NCBI GenBank assembly: GCA_965218235.1 | Contig: OZ244595.1 | Coordinates: 1,054,001 to 1,118,000, forward strand | DNA from: CADCWK01 sp965218235 | GTDB taxonomy: Bacteria > Chloroflexota > Chloroflexia > Thermomicrobiales > UBA6265 | DNA length: 64,000 nt | Reading direction: 5' to 3' | In this document: positions 1 through 8,631 of the stretch, one piece after another | Layout of the letters: each line of letters begins with the position of its first letter | Numbering within the stretch: the stretch's first letter is position 1 | Notes under the pieces: generated by a model | What the model saw: the letters and a program-made list of their open reading frames with translations, nothing else | Database searches by the model: none | What the model was told of the DNA's origin: nothing | Program-made: the position numbers and the translations under genes

Positions 1-1
1 G

Positions 2-619
2 ACCGTCGCCGAGGCAATGAGCCACGTCCCGATGATCATCTCGACCCATGACGACGACACCGTCGCGAAGGTCGACGAGCAGCTCCTGCTCGGCGCGACG
101 CTGGCCGAGTTCCCGATCACGGTCGAGGCCGCCGCCCACGCCCGCCGCCACGGCATGGCGATCATCGTCGGCGCGCCGAACATCGTCCGGGGCGGCTCAC
201 AGAGCGGCAACCTCCCCGCCGCCGAGCTGGTCCGGCAGGGGCTGGCCGACATCATCTGTGCGGACTACCACGCGCCAAGCCTGATCCCGGCCGCGATCCG
301 GTTGGTCGACGACGGGCTGCTTGGCCTGCCTGAGGCGATCCGGATGATCACCCGGGCGCCGGCCCTCGCCGTCGGGCTGACCGACCGGGGCGAGATCGCC
401 CCCGGCCTGCTCGCCGACCTCTGCCTGGTCCGGCGGGACGGGGAAGGCTGGCCGCACGTCGAGCGGACCTTCGTCGCCGGGCGGGAGTCGTTCGCCTTCC
501 TTCGCTACGATGCGACGGCGACGGCGATGGCAACCGAGAACGGACTGACGATGCCGCAACCGGCCGGGCACGATGTCGCCGGCCGCGAGTTCGCGGGACG
601 GGAAGCAGGGAACGAATGA
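2..619 (+). CDS. phnM: C-terminal part of PhnM, ribosyl methylphosphonate triphosphate diphosphatase
   Basis: The frame is open from the window edge, so the N-terminal half lies outside. The visible 205 residues carry an amidohydrolase-type HDDDT motif near the start, the PhnM-type GAPN-(I/V)-VRGGSQSGN segment and an ADYHAPSL motif, followed by the usual amidohydrolase tail (GEIAPGLLADLCLVR). PhnM removes pyrophosphate from alpha-D-ribose 1-methylphosphonate 5-triphosphate in the cytoplasmic C-P lyase pathway. The last 30 or so residues form a low-complexity extension. The stop overlaps the next start by ATGA, so the genes are translationally coupled. The rest of the phn operon should lie just upstream of this window. 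Confidence 0.92.
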   Translation, partial: TVAEAMSHVPMIISTHDDDTVAKVDEQLLLGATLAEFPITVEAAAHARRHGMAIIVGAPNIVRGGSQSGNLPAAELVRQGLADIICADYHAPSLIPAAIRLVDDGLLGLPEAIRMITRAPALAVGLTDRGEIAPGLLADLCLVRRDGEGWPHVERTFVAGRESFAFLRYDATATAMATENGLTMPQPAGHDVAGREFAGREAGNE

Positions 620-1281
620 CCGACGCAACGACGAATCGAACGAGTTCCATCACGAAGGACCGCCACGCTCCGAAGATGCTCGGCGAGGCGCCGACCGTCC
701 ACCCGTCGTCCCGGATCCACGACTCGACCCTCGGCGCCTGGACCGACATCGGCCCGAACTGCGGGATCTCCGAGTCATCGGTCGGGGACTACACCTACAC
801 CGCCGGCGACGTCTCGATCATCTACAGCACCGTCGGAAAGTTCTGCTCGATCGCGTCCCACGTCCGGCTCAACCCCGGCAATCACCCCATGCACCGCGTT
901 ACGCAGCACCACATGACCTACCGGCGGCGCATGTTCGGCTTCGGCGACGAGGACGACACCGACTTCTTCGCCTGGCGCCGGGCCCATCACGTCACGATCG
1001 GCAACGATGTCTGGATCGGCCACGGGGCGATCGTCATGCCCGGCGTCACCGTCGGGGATGGCGCGGTGATCGGTGCCGGTGCCGTCGTGACGAAGGACGT
1101 CGCGCCCTACACGATCGTCGGCGGCGTCCCGGCGAAGCTGATCCGGGAGCGGTTCCCGAAGGACGTCGCCGATCGGATCGCCGCGACGGCGTGGTGGGAC
1201 TGGCCACGCGACGTGCTGGCCGAGCGGTTCGACGACCTCGACGACATCGACCGCTTCCTCGACCGCTACGGAAAGTCCTGA
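616..1281 (+). CDS. Phosphonate-operon hexapeptide-repeat (LbH) transferase
   Basis: This 221-residue protein has a left-handed beta-helix: hexapeptide repeats run from about residue 27 to 65 and again from about 125 to 170 (VTIGNDVWIGHGAIVMPGVTVGDGAVIGAGAVV), with a charged insertion between the two halves (FGFGDEDDTDFF) and a NPGNHPMHR loop. This layout fits the chloramphenicol-acetyltransferase-like protein found in many C-P lyase operons (the phosphonate metabolism transferase, hexapeptide-repeat family). Its substrate is not known to me. The start overlaps the phnM stop, which supports the assignment. An acetyltransferase with another acceptor cannot be excluded. Confidence 0.88.
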   Translation: MTDATTNRTSSITKDRHAPKMLGEAPTVHPSSRIHDSTLGAWTDIGPNCGISESSVGDYTYTAGDVSIIYSTVGKFCSIASHVRLNPGNHPMHRVTQHHMTYRRRMFGFGDEDDTDFFAWRRAHHVTIGNDVWIGHGAIVMPGVTVGDGAVIGAGAVVTKDVAPYTIVGGVPAKLIRERFPKDVADRIAATAWWDWPRDVLAERFDDLDDIDRFLDRYGKS

Positions 1282-1282
1282 C

Positions 1283-2098
1283 GTGGATCGGCTCCGGATC
1301 GTCACGACCAACACGGGCAAGGGCGACGGCCCATACCGCCACCGACTCGGCTGGCTGGCGGCGGAGCTGGGGAGGCTGGTGCCGGATATCGTCCTGCTGC
1401 AGGAGGCCCTGGCCACGCCCGGCGGCGAGTTGAACACCACCGGGTACCTCGTGGCGGAGCTGGGGATGGCCTCGGCCTTCGCTCCGGCCCGGCGGAAGCC
1501 GCGCGCGGTCGAGGGCATCTGGCACGACACCTGGTCCGGGCTCGGCATTCTGAGCCGCTTCGATGCCTTCCGGACTGACACCGTCGCCCTGCCGGACCAC
1601 CCGGAAGACGGCGAGCGGATCGCGCTGCTGGGCCGCTGGGACGTCGGTGACGTGAATCTCGTCATCGCCAACGTCCACCTGACACACCTCCGCGATCAGG
1701 ACGATCTCCGGGCGGAGCAGCTCACGACGACGCTGGCCCATCCGTGGCTGAACACTCCGGGTTCAGTTGCGCTCATCGGCGGCGACTTCAACACTCACCC
1801 GTCCGGGCTCGGTCAGCTCCGGGCCGCCGCCGCGCCGCGCCAGTTGACCGATGCCTTCGCTGTGGGCGGCGGGGCGCCGGATCGCGTGACGGTGCCAGTT
1901 GGTCGACCGGAGCTGCCGGGAACCTGCGTCGATTACCTGCTTGCCGTCGAATCACCGAACGACGCGGCACTCGAGTTCTCCGGCGCGGCCGTCGTCCTCG
2001 ATCGGTCGGACCCGGACGGCGTCTACCCGAGCGACCACTACGGCATCATGGTTGACCTGCACCTGCCGCCGTCCGACGAACCAATGACGGGAGAATGA
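1283..2098 (+). CDS. Endonuclease/exonuclease/phosphatase (EEP) family protein
   Basis: The gene starts with GTG one base after the upstream stop. The 271-residue protein has the EEP fold signatures in order: a TTNTGKG opening, LLQE (Mg-binding Glu, about residue 38), ANVHLTH, GGDFNTHP (about residue 172) and a terminal YPSDHYG (about 255). All catalytic positions of the family appear present. The family includes nucleases, sphingomyelinases and small-molecule phosphodiesterases, so the substrate is open. Its place in a coupled phosphonate operon suggests hydrolysis of a phosphodiester or phosphate intermediate rather than DNA repair, but that is inference. There is no signal peptide, so it is cytoplasmic. 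Confidence 0.88.
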   Translation: MDRLRIVTTNTGKGDGPYRHRLGWLAAELGRLVPDIVLLQEALATPGGELNTTGYLVAELGMASAFAPARRKPRAVEGIWHDTWSGLGILSRFDAFRTDTVALPDHPEDGERIALLGRWDVGDVNLVIANVHLTHLRDQDDLRAEQLTTTLAHPWLNTPGSVALIGGDFNTHPSGLGQLRAAAAPRQLTDAFAVGGGAPDRVTVPVGRPELPGTCVDYLLAVESPNDAALEFSGAAVVLDRSDPDGVYPSDHYGIMVDLHLPPSDEPMTGE

Positions 2099-2625
2099 CG
2101 GGATTGACCGCTTCACCCCAGGGTCGTCGCATCCTGATCGCCGTCGTGACTGGGCCCACCGGTGACGCGATCCATCGCTGGCGCGAGACCCACGACCCCG
2201 AGCAGGCTCGCCGGATCCCGCCTCACACGACGCTGTGCTACTGGGCTCCCGTCGTCGAACCCGCGGTCCTGGAGGCACAGGTCCGCCACGCCTTCCCGGC
2301 GCCGATCCCGGTCCGGCTCGGCGCCGCGCGGACGTTCGACAACCGGGACCTGACCCGCTACCTCCCGGTCCTGAACACGGACGAACTCGACACCGCCCGC
2401 GTCCGCCTCTACGACGGCGCCCACACCCAGCTCCCGAAGGACCGCGACTGGGAGTGGCACGTCACCTGTGTCCGCTACGGCTCCGCCCGGAACCATGCCG
2501 AGCTGGCGGAAGCAACCACCGCGCTGCCGGTCGATGCCCCGTGGCTGATCGACACCGTCGCGTATATGGAACTGCGGGACGGGGTGTACGAGCCGATCGC
2601 GACGTGGACGATCGGCGCTGATTGA
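2095..2625 (+). CDS. 2H phosphoesterase (2'-5' RNA ligase-like / DUF1045-like)
   Basis: The 176-residue protein overlaps the EEP gene by ATGA. It carries the two His-x-Thr signatures of 2H phosphoesterases: HTTL near residue 44 and HVTC near residue 121, in two repeated alpha-beta halves. 2H enzymes open cyclic phosphates or join 2',5' ends. A 2H protein is a known companion of C-P lyase genes, where a five-membered cyclic ribosyl 1,2-phosphate has to be opened (the PhnP step). It is therefore a plausible functional substitute for PhnP here. That role is inferred from motif and neighbourhood only. It is the last gene of the operon. Confidence 0.82.
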   Translation: MTGLTASPQGRRILIAVVTGPTGDAIHRWRETHDPEQARRIPPHTTLCYWAPVVEPAVLEAQVRHAFPAPIPVRLGAARTFDNRDLTRYLPVLNTDELDTARVRLYDGAHTQLPKDRDWEWHVTCVRYGSARNHAELAEATTALPVDAPWLIDTVAYMELRDGVYEPIATWTIGAD

Positions 2626-2827
2626 CGGGGCTTCGTGCTGGTCTGTTTCGACATCGCGCTGACGATACGTTGCCGCGGCTACGTGGGGAAGCCTGAATCC
2701 CGCAGCGGGGATGCGGGTCCCACAGCGCAATGAACCGTCTACGAACGTCGAGCGAGCTGGTTCTCGTCGGTGGACGATGGCCACCGCGGCATCCGGGAGC
2801 CGTGGGCGGACCTCCCCAACGAGCCGT

Positions 2828-2850
2828 TGAGACGGTCCTAGCACGTCTCA
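2828..2850. terminator. Candidate bidirectional terminator hairpin
   Basis: TGAGACG and CGTCTCA form a 7-bp stem with a 9-nt loop, placed between the convergent ends of the phosphonate operon and the Gfo/Idh gene. There is no T-run on the plus strand, so it is a weak candidate. The rest of the 230-nt gap shows nothing recognisable. Confidence 0.35.
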
Positions 2851-2858
2851 GAATCGTT

Positions 2859-4007
2859 CTATTCCGCCTGCCCGGTCGTCCGGTTCAGCGTGGCGGGAAG
2901 ACCGTCCAGCAGTCCCTCGGCGCCGGACGGACGCCAGAGCGGAACGGCCGTGGCGGAGAGTTGCGTCGGCCACGGTGCGATCTCGACGACCGCCCCGCGC
3001 TCGGCCGAGTCCAGTCCGCCGAGAATGATCTCCATGTTGCGCCAGCTCTGCGCCACCGTACTGACGACCGGCGCCTGCCCGGTCACGGCCTCGTGGAAGT
3101 TCAGGAACTCGTTCAGGTAGCCTCCGTCCCCTCCCTCGACTCTGTACGTCTCGACCGCGCCATCCGGCCGGTAGATCTTCGTCCCGCGCCAGCCAGCCGT
3201 CATGACGGCCTCGGTGCCGTAGAGCCGCATCTCACCGGGCTCGGACGGCACGGGCAACTCCGGATAGCAGGCGGTGTAGTTGCCGACCGCCCCGGAGACG
3301 AACCGGAGGTTCAGCGTCAGGTCCGAGGGGCCGCCGTGCGTGCTGTTGGCGTCCTGCGTCTCCCCGGAGACCCGGACGGCGTCCCCGAGCAGCAGGCGAA
3401 TCTGGGCCGTGTGGTGGACACCGGCGTCGAGGTGCGGACCGCCCTCGTACCCTGGGTCATGTCGCCACGGCGTACCGGAGAACTGGCCTTCCCGCGGGAC
3501 CAGCTGGGAGACCTGCCGCCAGGCGGCGAGGTGGATCCGGCCGATCTGGCCTTCGTCCAGCAGGGAGCGGGCGATCCGGAGGTCGTCCCGGTAGAACGCG
3601 TTCTCGGCGATCAGCACGGTCAGATCCGGGTAGCGGGCCGACAGCTCGACGAAGGCCCGACCCTCCGCGGCGTTGGAGCCGGACGGCTTCTCGCAGATGA
3701 CGTGCTTGCCGGCCTCCAGTGCTTCCCGCGTAACGGGAAGGTTGAGGGGGATCGGGAGCGAGATCAGCACGGCGTCGACGTCGTCGCGGTTGAGCAAGTC
3801 GTGGTAATCGGCGACGAAGGCGTCCATCGGGGTGCCGCTGTACCCGGCGAACCGCTCGGCGTTGGGCCGCGACCGGTTGGTGAAGGACGTGACGCGGAAC
3901 TGGCCGGTCAGTTGCTTGAGGGCTGGCCAGTGCAGCTTCTCGACGGCGAGCCCCGTCCCAATGATGCCGAGCCGGATCTGTGGAGTGTCCTGAGTGGTGG
4001 CGGTCAC
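2859..4007 (-). CDS. Gfo/Idh/MocA family oxidoreductase
   Basis: This NAD(P)-dependent sugar or inositol dehydrogenase-like enzyme has about 382 residues. The Rossmann motif GIIGTGLA stands near the N-terminus, followed by DAVLISLPIPLN and the family's EKPSGSNAAEG catalytic-lysine region near residue 112, then a GG(P)HLDAGVHH motif in the C-terminal beta-sheet domain. I chose the GTG at 4007 because GAGGG lies 7 nt upstream; a TTG two codons earlier is possible. The substrate cannot be told. It is transcribed alone, convergent with the phosphonate operon. Confidence 0.9.
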   Translation of the reverse strand: MTATTQDTPQIRLGIIGTGLAVEKLHWPALKQLTGQFRVTSFTNRSRPNAERFAGYSGTPMDAFVADYHDLLNRDDVDAVLISLPIPLNLPVTREALEAGKHVICEKPSGSNAAEGRAFVELSARYPDLTVLIAENAFYRDDLRIARSLLDEGQIGRIHLAAWRQVSQLVPREGQFSGTPWRHDPGYEGGPHLDAGVHHTAQIRLLLGDAVRVSGETQDANSTHGGPSDLTLNLRFVSGAVGNYTACYPELPVPSEPGEMRLYGTEAVMTAGWRGTKIYRPDGAVETYRVEGGDGGYLNEFLNFHEAVTGQAPVVSTVAQSWRNMEIILGGLDSAERGAVVEIAPWPTQLSATAVPLWRPSGAEGLLDGLPATLNRTTGQAE

Positions 4008-4283
4008 GATCAATCCCTCGTTGGTGGCGATGTTGTCTGCAGGTCGGCGGGCCGGGATCGGGATGCGACCGCGTCATGATGGACCAAACCGGTCGGCAGG
4101 GACAGCCGCGCGTCGGAAACGCCGCCGATCCCGGATTCGGTCAAATGATGCGTTGCGAGCCGGCGGACGATGTGCTCATCCACCCGGTGACGCGAACGCA
4201 TCGATTGACGTGGCACGGTGTATGCACCTTCGGCGGCACGAGGGGCGGTCGAGCCGACGGCCTCTGTTCAACAGGAGATTCCC

Positions 4284-5219
4284 ATGGATAACACCAGCAC
4301 GACAACCAGCAATGCTGGCGAATGGATCGTTCAGCCGGGCACAGATGTCTACGGCACTGACGACAAGAAGATTGGCAGCGTCGACGACATCCAGGGCGAT
4401 TACCTGGTCGTCCACAAGGGTTTCTTCTTCCCGAAGGACCATTACATCCCGTTCTCGGCGATCGCCAGCCATACCGATGATCGGATCAACCTGAATGTGT
4501 CGGCCGACGAAGCCGGTACCATGGACTGGGATCAGGCTCCGACATCGACGAGCACGTCAACGACGACCACTGGTGGATACGCCACCAATGACTACGACGC
4601 GGCCCGTGTTCCGGGGACAGAGGGCGTCGATGGCGCCTACGCCACGGACACCACCATGACCGGAACCGGCGTCACCGGCACGGCCGTAAGCGATGGTTCC
4701 GTGACCGATGCCACCGCCCGTACCGGCTACGACACGGACACGGCGACCGGCACCGAGGCGGCCCCGTTCGAGCACCGCACGGCCGGTACCGTCGCGCACA
4801 GTGATGATAGCGATGACATCCGCGTTCCCGTCGTCGAGGAAGAGTTGTCCGCGATCAAGCGTGGCGTCGAGCGCGGCGCGGTCCGCGTCGAGACCAATGT
4901 CACCGAGCGGGACGAGACGCTGAACGTGCCGGTCACCGAGGAGCGCGTTCACGTCGAGCGGCGCACGGTCGACCGCCCGGCCGATGCCGCCGACATCTCC
5001 GCGGAAGGCGGCGTGATCGACGTCCCGGTCTACGGCGAAGAGGTCGACATGGCCAAGCGGGCCCGCGTCGTCGAGGAGGTCGAGATCTCCAAGGACGCCG
5101 TCCAGGAGACTCGCCAGGTCAGTGGCACGGTTCGCCGTGAGGACGTCGAAGTGGTGGATGGCACGACCGACACCACAACGAACTCGACGACGACCGACAC
5201 GAACCGGCGCCGCAGCTAA
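4284..5219 (+). CDS. PRC-barrel and DUF2382 (YsnF-like) stress protein
   Basis: The start at 4284 follows AGGAG by 7 nt. The 311-residue product has a PRC-barrel at residues 10-75 (GTDVYGTDDKKIGSVDDIQGDYLVV), then a long Thr/Gly/Asp-rich linker (about 80-180), then the DUF2382 region (about 190-290) with repeated VPV-(V/T)-EE and RRTVDRP segments. Proteins of this architecture are general stress or envelope-associated proteins in bacteria; the biochemical role is unknown. The acidic composition and lack of a signal peptide suggest a soluble cytoplasmic protein. It is monocistronic, with a hairpin downstream. Confidence 0.88.
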   Translation: MDNTSTTTSNAGEWIVQPGTDVYGTDDKKIGSVDDIQGDYLVVHKGFFFPKDHYIPFSAIASHTDDRINLNVSADEAGTMDWDQAPTSTSTSTTTTGGYATNDYDAARVPGTEGVDGAYATDTTMTGTGVTGTAVSDGSVTDATARTGYDTDTATGTEAAPFEHRTAGTVAHSDDSDDIRVPVVEEELSAIKRGVERGAVRVETNVTERDETLNVPVTEERVHVERRTVDRPADAADISAEGGVIDVPVYGEEVDMAKRARVVEEVEISKDAVQETRQVSGTVRREDVEVVDGTTDTTTNSTTTDTNRRRS

Positions 5220-5252
5220 TCCTGAGCCAGTTCTACTCGTCTCGATTCAGCG

Positions 5253-5292
5253 GCGAAGCGGATGGTTGCCTCAAAGCTGCCGTCCGCTTCGC
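5253..5292. terminator. Candidate bidirectional terminator
   Basis: GCGAAGCGGA and TCCGCTTCGC are perfect 10-nt complements separated by 20 nt, followed by TCGTTGTTTCCC. The element sits between the convergent DUF2382 gene and the next minus-strand gene. The loop is long for a classical terminator. Confidence 0.5.
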
Positions 5293-5321
5293 TCGTTGTT
5301 TCCCTTCGGAGTTGACCACGA

Positions 5322-5888
5322 TCAGGGTGCCGGGGTCCTGAAGTCGATCGGAATCCCGTCTCCACCCACCGTCACCGGCCGCGTGGGTGGAATCGCACGG
5401 TCGCCAGCGAGCTGGCGCGATAGTGTGGGAGCCGCCAGTGTCCTCTCCAGGACAACGCTGGCTCCGGCCGGAATGGCGACGCCGCGATCGCGGGTTGTGC
5501 TCGCTACCGCGACCGGTGTAGTGGGCTCCAGCGTTGAGAACGACGATGGGGCAGGGGCGATCGGTGTAGCTGGCGAAGCCGCCCATGGGGTGGCCACGGT
5601 GAGAGGCGTCTCGACCACCGCCCGGACGGGCGTCGCCGGGATGCCTGCGGCGCTGACGGTGGCGCTAATGAAAGGGGTCGTCCTGACGGCCGAATTGGTC
5701 GGATCGGTCAGGAACACCTGACTTTCGCCGATCGGAGTACCGCTACCGAACGATGGCGGCTGAAGGCCGCCGAGACGGCTCGAGATCGAGTCGCCCGTGC
5801 CGCCGCCGCCGGATCGTCCGACGACGTAGCCGATCCCGACACTGGCTACGATGAGCAGCACCGCGACGGCGGCGATCGTTCGTTTCAC
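5322..5888 (-). CDS. Secreted or membrane-anchored Ser/Thr/Pro-rich protein, unknown function
   Basis: GTG start at 5888, preceded by GGAGG at a 6-nt distance. The 188-residue protein begins with MKRT and one hydrophobic segment (residues 4-23), then a Gly-rich stretch and a low-complexity Ala/Thr/Pro/Ser region to the end. The N-terminus could be a signal anchor or an uncleaved signal peptide. No catalytic motif or known domain is visible. It lies just downstream of another exported protein on the same strand, about 66 nt away, so the two may be co-transcribed. I do not recognise the family. Confidence 0.6.
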   Translation of the reverse strand: MKRTIAAVAVLLIVASVGIGYVVGRSGGGGTGDSISSRLGGLQPPSFGSGTPIGESQVFLTDPTNSAVRTTPFISATVSAAGIPATPVRAVVETPLTVATPWAASPATPIAPAPSSFSTLEPTTPVAVASTTRDRGVAIPAGASVVLERTLAAPTLSRQLAGDRAIPPTRPVTVGGDGIPIDFRTPAP

Positions 5889-5954
5889 GCTTGACCTCCA
5901 CGAACTCGCGTCGCGGGACGGAGTTCTTGGGAACGGGGGACGTGGCGGAGTCTA

Positions 5955-6947
5955 TCAGGTCGAGGGGGTGGCAATGGAGCAGGCCCGCAGAGCCACCAGC
6001 ATCTGATCGTCAGCCGTCTCGTAATCATCCCGGGCCGTCGTGACCAACGCCGTCGCCCGTTCCAACACCGTATCGTCACCGGATGCGATCGCATCGGCCG
6101 CGAGGTTCAGAGCTTCGACATACCCATACAGTGCCCCGATTAGGGACGTTTGGGCCCGGGCAGCCGGAGGCGGCGTCACGAGCGCTGTCTGCCGGTCGGC
6201 CAGATCGCCCAGCTCAATTGCGATCCCTCTGAGTTTCTCTCCCGCGTCATCCATGGTCAGATCAAGGGTCTCGATCGACGCGATGAGCGCTTCGGCGTCG
6301 GTCATGTTGCCGCCCGTCGCCGCCACCCAGGCAGTCATCTCCGCACATGGATCCTGCCGGACGGATGGCGCCTTGGGATCGGTCAGCGACAGCGTCAGGA
6401 ACGAAACGGATTCGGCGGTGGGCTGGATGAAGGTCACCTGGCAGCCGATCGAACCGGCTCCGGACCCGAAATCCGTCGACGTGATCAGATCGCTTTGGCA
6501 CGTCGGCTGGGGCGGTTGGTCGGTACCCGGTGTCCCGTTCAGCTCGACAAGCGCGTCGGTCGGGAGGAAATGCCGGGCGATCTCTTGCGCTTCGTCCATC
6601 GTCCAGTCGTTGGCATCGGACGACTCCGCAGCCGTTCCGGGATCGCGCGGCGCACTGATGATGATCACCGCGGCGATGTCGTAGGGTTGGGGCTCACGAG
6701 TTCGGCCCTGGAAGCTGACGAGGAAGAGCCCGAGGTCGTCGAACGTGAACAGGGTACCGCTCCCCGTGACCTCTGGATGCCGATCGGCATAGGCCACCTG
6801 GAACGAATCGCGCGATCCGCCCAGACGACCAGAGGCATCGACGGTCGGTTGGGAGGCCGAATGGGTGGCCCCGACATGGGAATACTCTCCTATTGAAGCG
6901 ATTAGAATTGCAGATAGTATCAATGTGAACATCCTGGTCATCGCCAT
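5955..6947 (-). CDS. Exported protein of unknown function
   Basis: The ATG at 6947 is chosen because GAGGAA lies 7 nt upstream; the frame is open slightly further. The 330-residue protein has an N-terminal hydrophobic segment (MAMTRMFTLILSAILIASIG) that reads as a signal peptide, then a mixed domain with a single CQSD...GCQV cysteine pair near residues 150-170. The C-terminal half (about 210-325) is helical, with many Ala/Asp residues. No known enzyme motif is seen. It is divergent from the LCP gene, so a shared role at the cell surface is possible but unproven. Confidence 0.65.
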   Translation of the reverse strand: MAMTRMFTLILSAILIASIGEYSHVGATHSASQPTVDASGRLGGSRDSFQVAYADRHPEVTGSGTLFTFDDLGLFLVSFQGRTREPQPYDIAAVIIISAPRDPGTAAESSDANDWTMDEAQEIARHFLPTDALVELNGTPGTDQPPQPTCQSDLITSTDFGSGAGSIGCQVTFIQPTAESVSFLTLSLTDPKAPSVRQDPCAEMTAWVAATGGNMTDAEALIASIETLDLTMDDAGEKLRGIAIELGDLADRQTALVTPPPAARAQTSLIGALYGYVEALNLAADAIASGDDTVLERATALVTTARDDYETADDQMLVALRACSIATPST

Positions 6948-7142
6948 TCGGTGTTCCTCTCTCATGCTCCCGCCGGTCTGACCGTTTCAGACCAAATCAC
7001 TTTCACGCCGTGTCATCGGTTTCACTATGGTAACAGTCAGTGTTTCCGGATCTGGGTCGGTGACAACCTTCCTGCTCAGGCTCGATTTCGGGCAGTGCTT
7101 TCCTCGCTGGTCCGCTGCCGAACGTCTCATTCGAGGGCCGTC

Positions 7143-8456
7143 ATGGACAAACGATTCGGATCCGAACCGCCCCAGGATGACAACTACGCTGGGCATCGAT
7201 CCCCGGACCTGATCGTCGTTCGCTCCAGCCAGTCGCACGACATCGAGTCTCGGCGGCTTGGCGGAGCGGCGTGGATCCGTGGTTCGAACGTTCCGACCGG
7301 ACAGATCAGCAGCGAGGCGCTTTTGGTCGTCGCGCCGACACTGAAACGCACACCCCGCCGGCCGAGGCGCTGGTATTCCCGACCAGTTCCTGTGGCTCTG
7401 CTGATCTTGCTGATCGTCGCTGGGTCTCTGGGTGGGTACGCGCTGAACCGAGTTACACGCGCCATGGGCGATGTCCAGCACGTCAGCACGCCCCCGCCGG
7501 TCGTCACGACGTCCGACGAGGAACTCGGCACGGCCGAGTTTACGATCGACACGCAGCCGGCCATGGCGGCGCTCCAAGAGAGCGGAGTCGTCCCGGCAAA
7601 CGATGCCGGGTTGCTCGGCCAGTTCCAGAACGGGGCTTCCGATCTCGGCGATCTCGCCGGGGGGGCGGCCGCGGCGGCAGGTATTTCGGGTGGAAGCCAG
7701 ACCGCACGGACGGTCTTGATGCTCGGGGTCGATGCCCGGCCGGGCGCCGCAATCGATGTCGGCGTTCGGTCCGACACGATCATGCTGGTCCGGCTCGACC
7801 CGGCAGCGGGGACGTGCCGGGTTCTCTCTGTACCCCGCGACACGCAGGTCAACCTGCCGGGCTACGGTCTGTCCAAGATCAACCACGCTCTACTCGTCGG
7901 CGGAATCCCGTATCAGCAAATGGTGATCGAGCAGACCCTCGGCATTACGGTTGATAACTATGCGCTGATCGACTTCAACGCCTTCAAGGAACTCGTCGAC
8001 ACCGTCGGCGGGATCGAGATCAACATTCCGGCCAGTCTTGTTCACGACGACGGCCGGGTCGCCTTCGCGGCCGGGCCGCAGTTCATGGATGGAGCGACCG
8101 CGTTGATCTACGCCCGCTTTCGGTCAAAAGCCGATGGCGGCGATCAGGCACGGGTGGAGCGGCAGTGGAATGTTCTGCGCGCTTTGGGTGAGAAGGCTGA
8201 TCGGGGAGATGTCGTGCGGGACATCGACACACTGTTGCCGGCCCTGAGCGCTCACCTCCGGACAGACCTGTCAGCGTCGGAGCTGGCCGGGCTCGCTGAG
8301 TCGATGGATGGCCGCTGCACTAGTGAAACCGTCGAGACAGAGCAGCTGAATGGGAATCGCGTCCGGCAGCAGGACGCCATCCTTCAGCAGCCGCTCTATT
8401 TCAACATCGTCGGCGACGCCGTCCTCCGGGAGCGGGTCCAATGGCTACTCTCATGA
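7143..8456 (+). CDS. LCP (LytR-CpsA-Psr) family protein
   Basis: The ATG at 7143 has GAGGG 5 nt upstream; the frame is open further upstream but without a better start. The 437-residue protein has a charged cytoplasmic N-terminus, one membrane segment at about 82-101, and an extracytoplasmic LCP domain from about 180. LCP landmarks are all present: LMLGVDARPG, RSDTIMLVRLD, SVPRDTQV, KINHALLVGG and TVDNYALIDF. LCP proteins transfer polyprenyl-linked glycopolymers onto cell-wall acceptors. Its place 3.4 kb from the polysaccharide locus fits attachment of that polymer. The conserved Arg and Asp residues of the pyrophosphate-binding site (RSD, PRD) are intact, so it should be active. Confidence 0.93.
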   Translation: MDKRFGSEPPQDDNYAGHRSPDLIVVRSSQSHDIESRRLGGAAWIRGSNVPTGQISSEALLVVAPTLKRTPRRPRRWYSRPVPVALLILLIVAGSLGGYALNRVTRAMGDVQHVSTPPPVVTTSDEELGTAEFTIDTQPAMAALQESGVVPANDAGLLGQFQNGASDLGDLAGGAAAAAGISGGSQTARTVLMLGVDARPGAAIDVGVRSDTIMLVRLDPAAGTCRVLSVPRDTQVNLPGYGLSKINHALLVGGIPYQQMVIEQTLGITVDNYALIDFNAFKELVDTVGGIEINIPASLVHDDGRVAFAAGPQFMDGATALIYARFRSKADGGDQARVERQWNVLRALGEKADRGDVVRDIDTLLPALSAHLRTDLSASELAGLAESMDGRCTSETVETEQLNGNRVRQQDAILQQPLYFNIVGDAVLRERVQWLLS

Positions 8457-8631
8457 CAGCTGGACGCAATCCGTACCGGCGGCGAGTACGGGCACGGCAA
8501 GCAGCCGTAACGCCCGGGCTGCCGCGGTGTCCGCTGCCCGGGGCGGGCTCGCCGCGGATTCGCGATACACGGCCGGTGCCCTTCGATCGCCGGACCACCG
8601 ACGCGCAGTTACGACGAAAGGGAACGCTCCT

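Noticed and set aside
8490..8565. GC-rich CGCCCGGGC ... GCCCGGGGCG dyad after the LCP gene considered as a terminator
   Set aside because: Imperfect pairing, long loop and no T-run; the next gene is probably read through.
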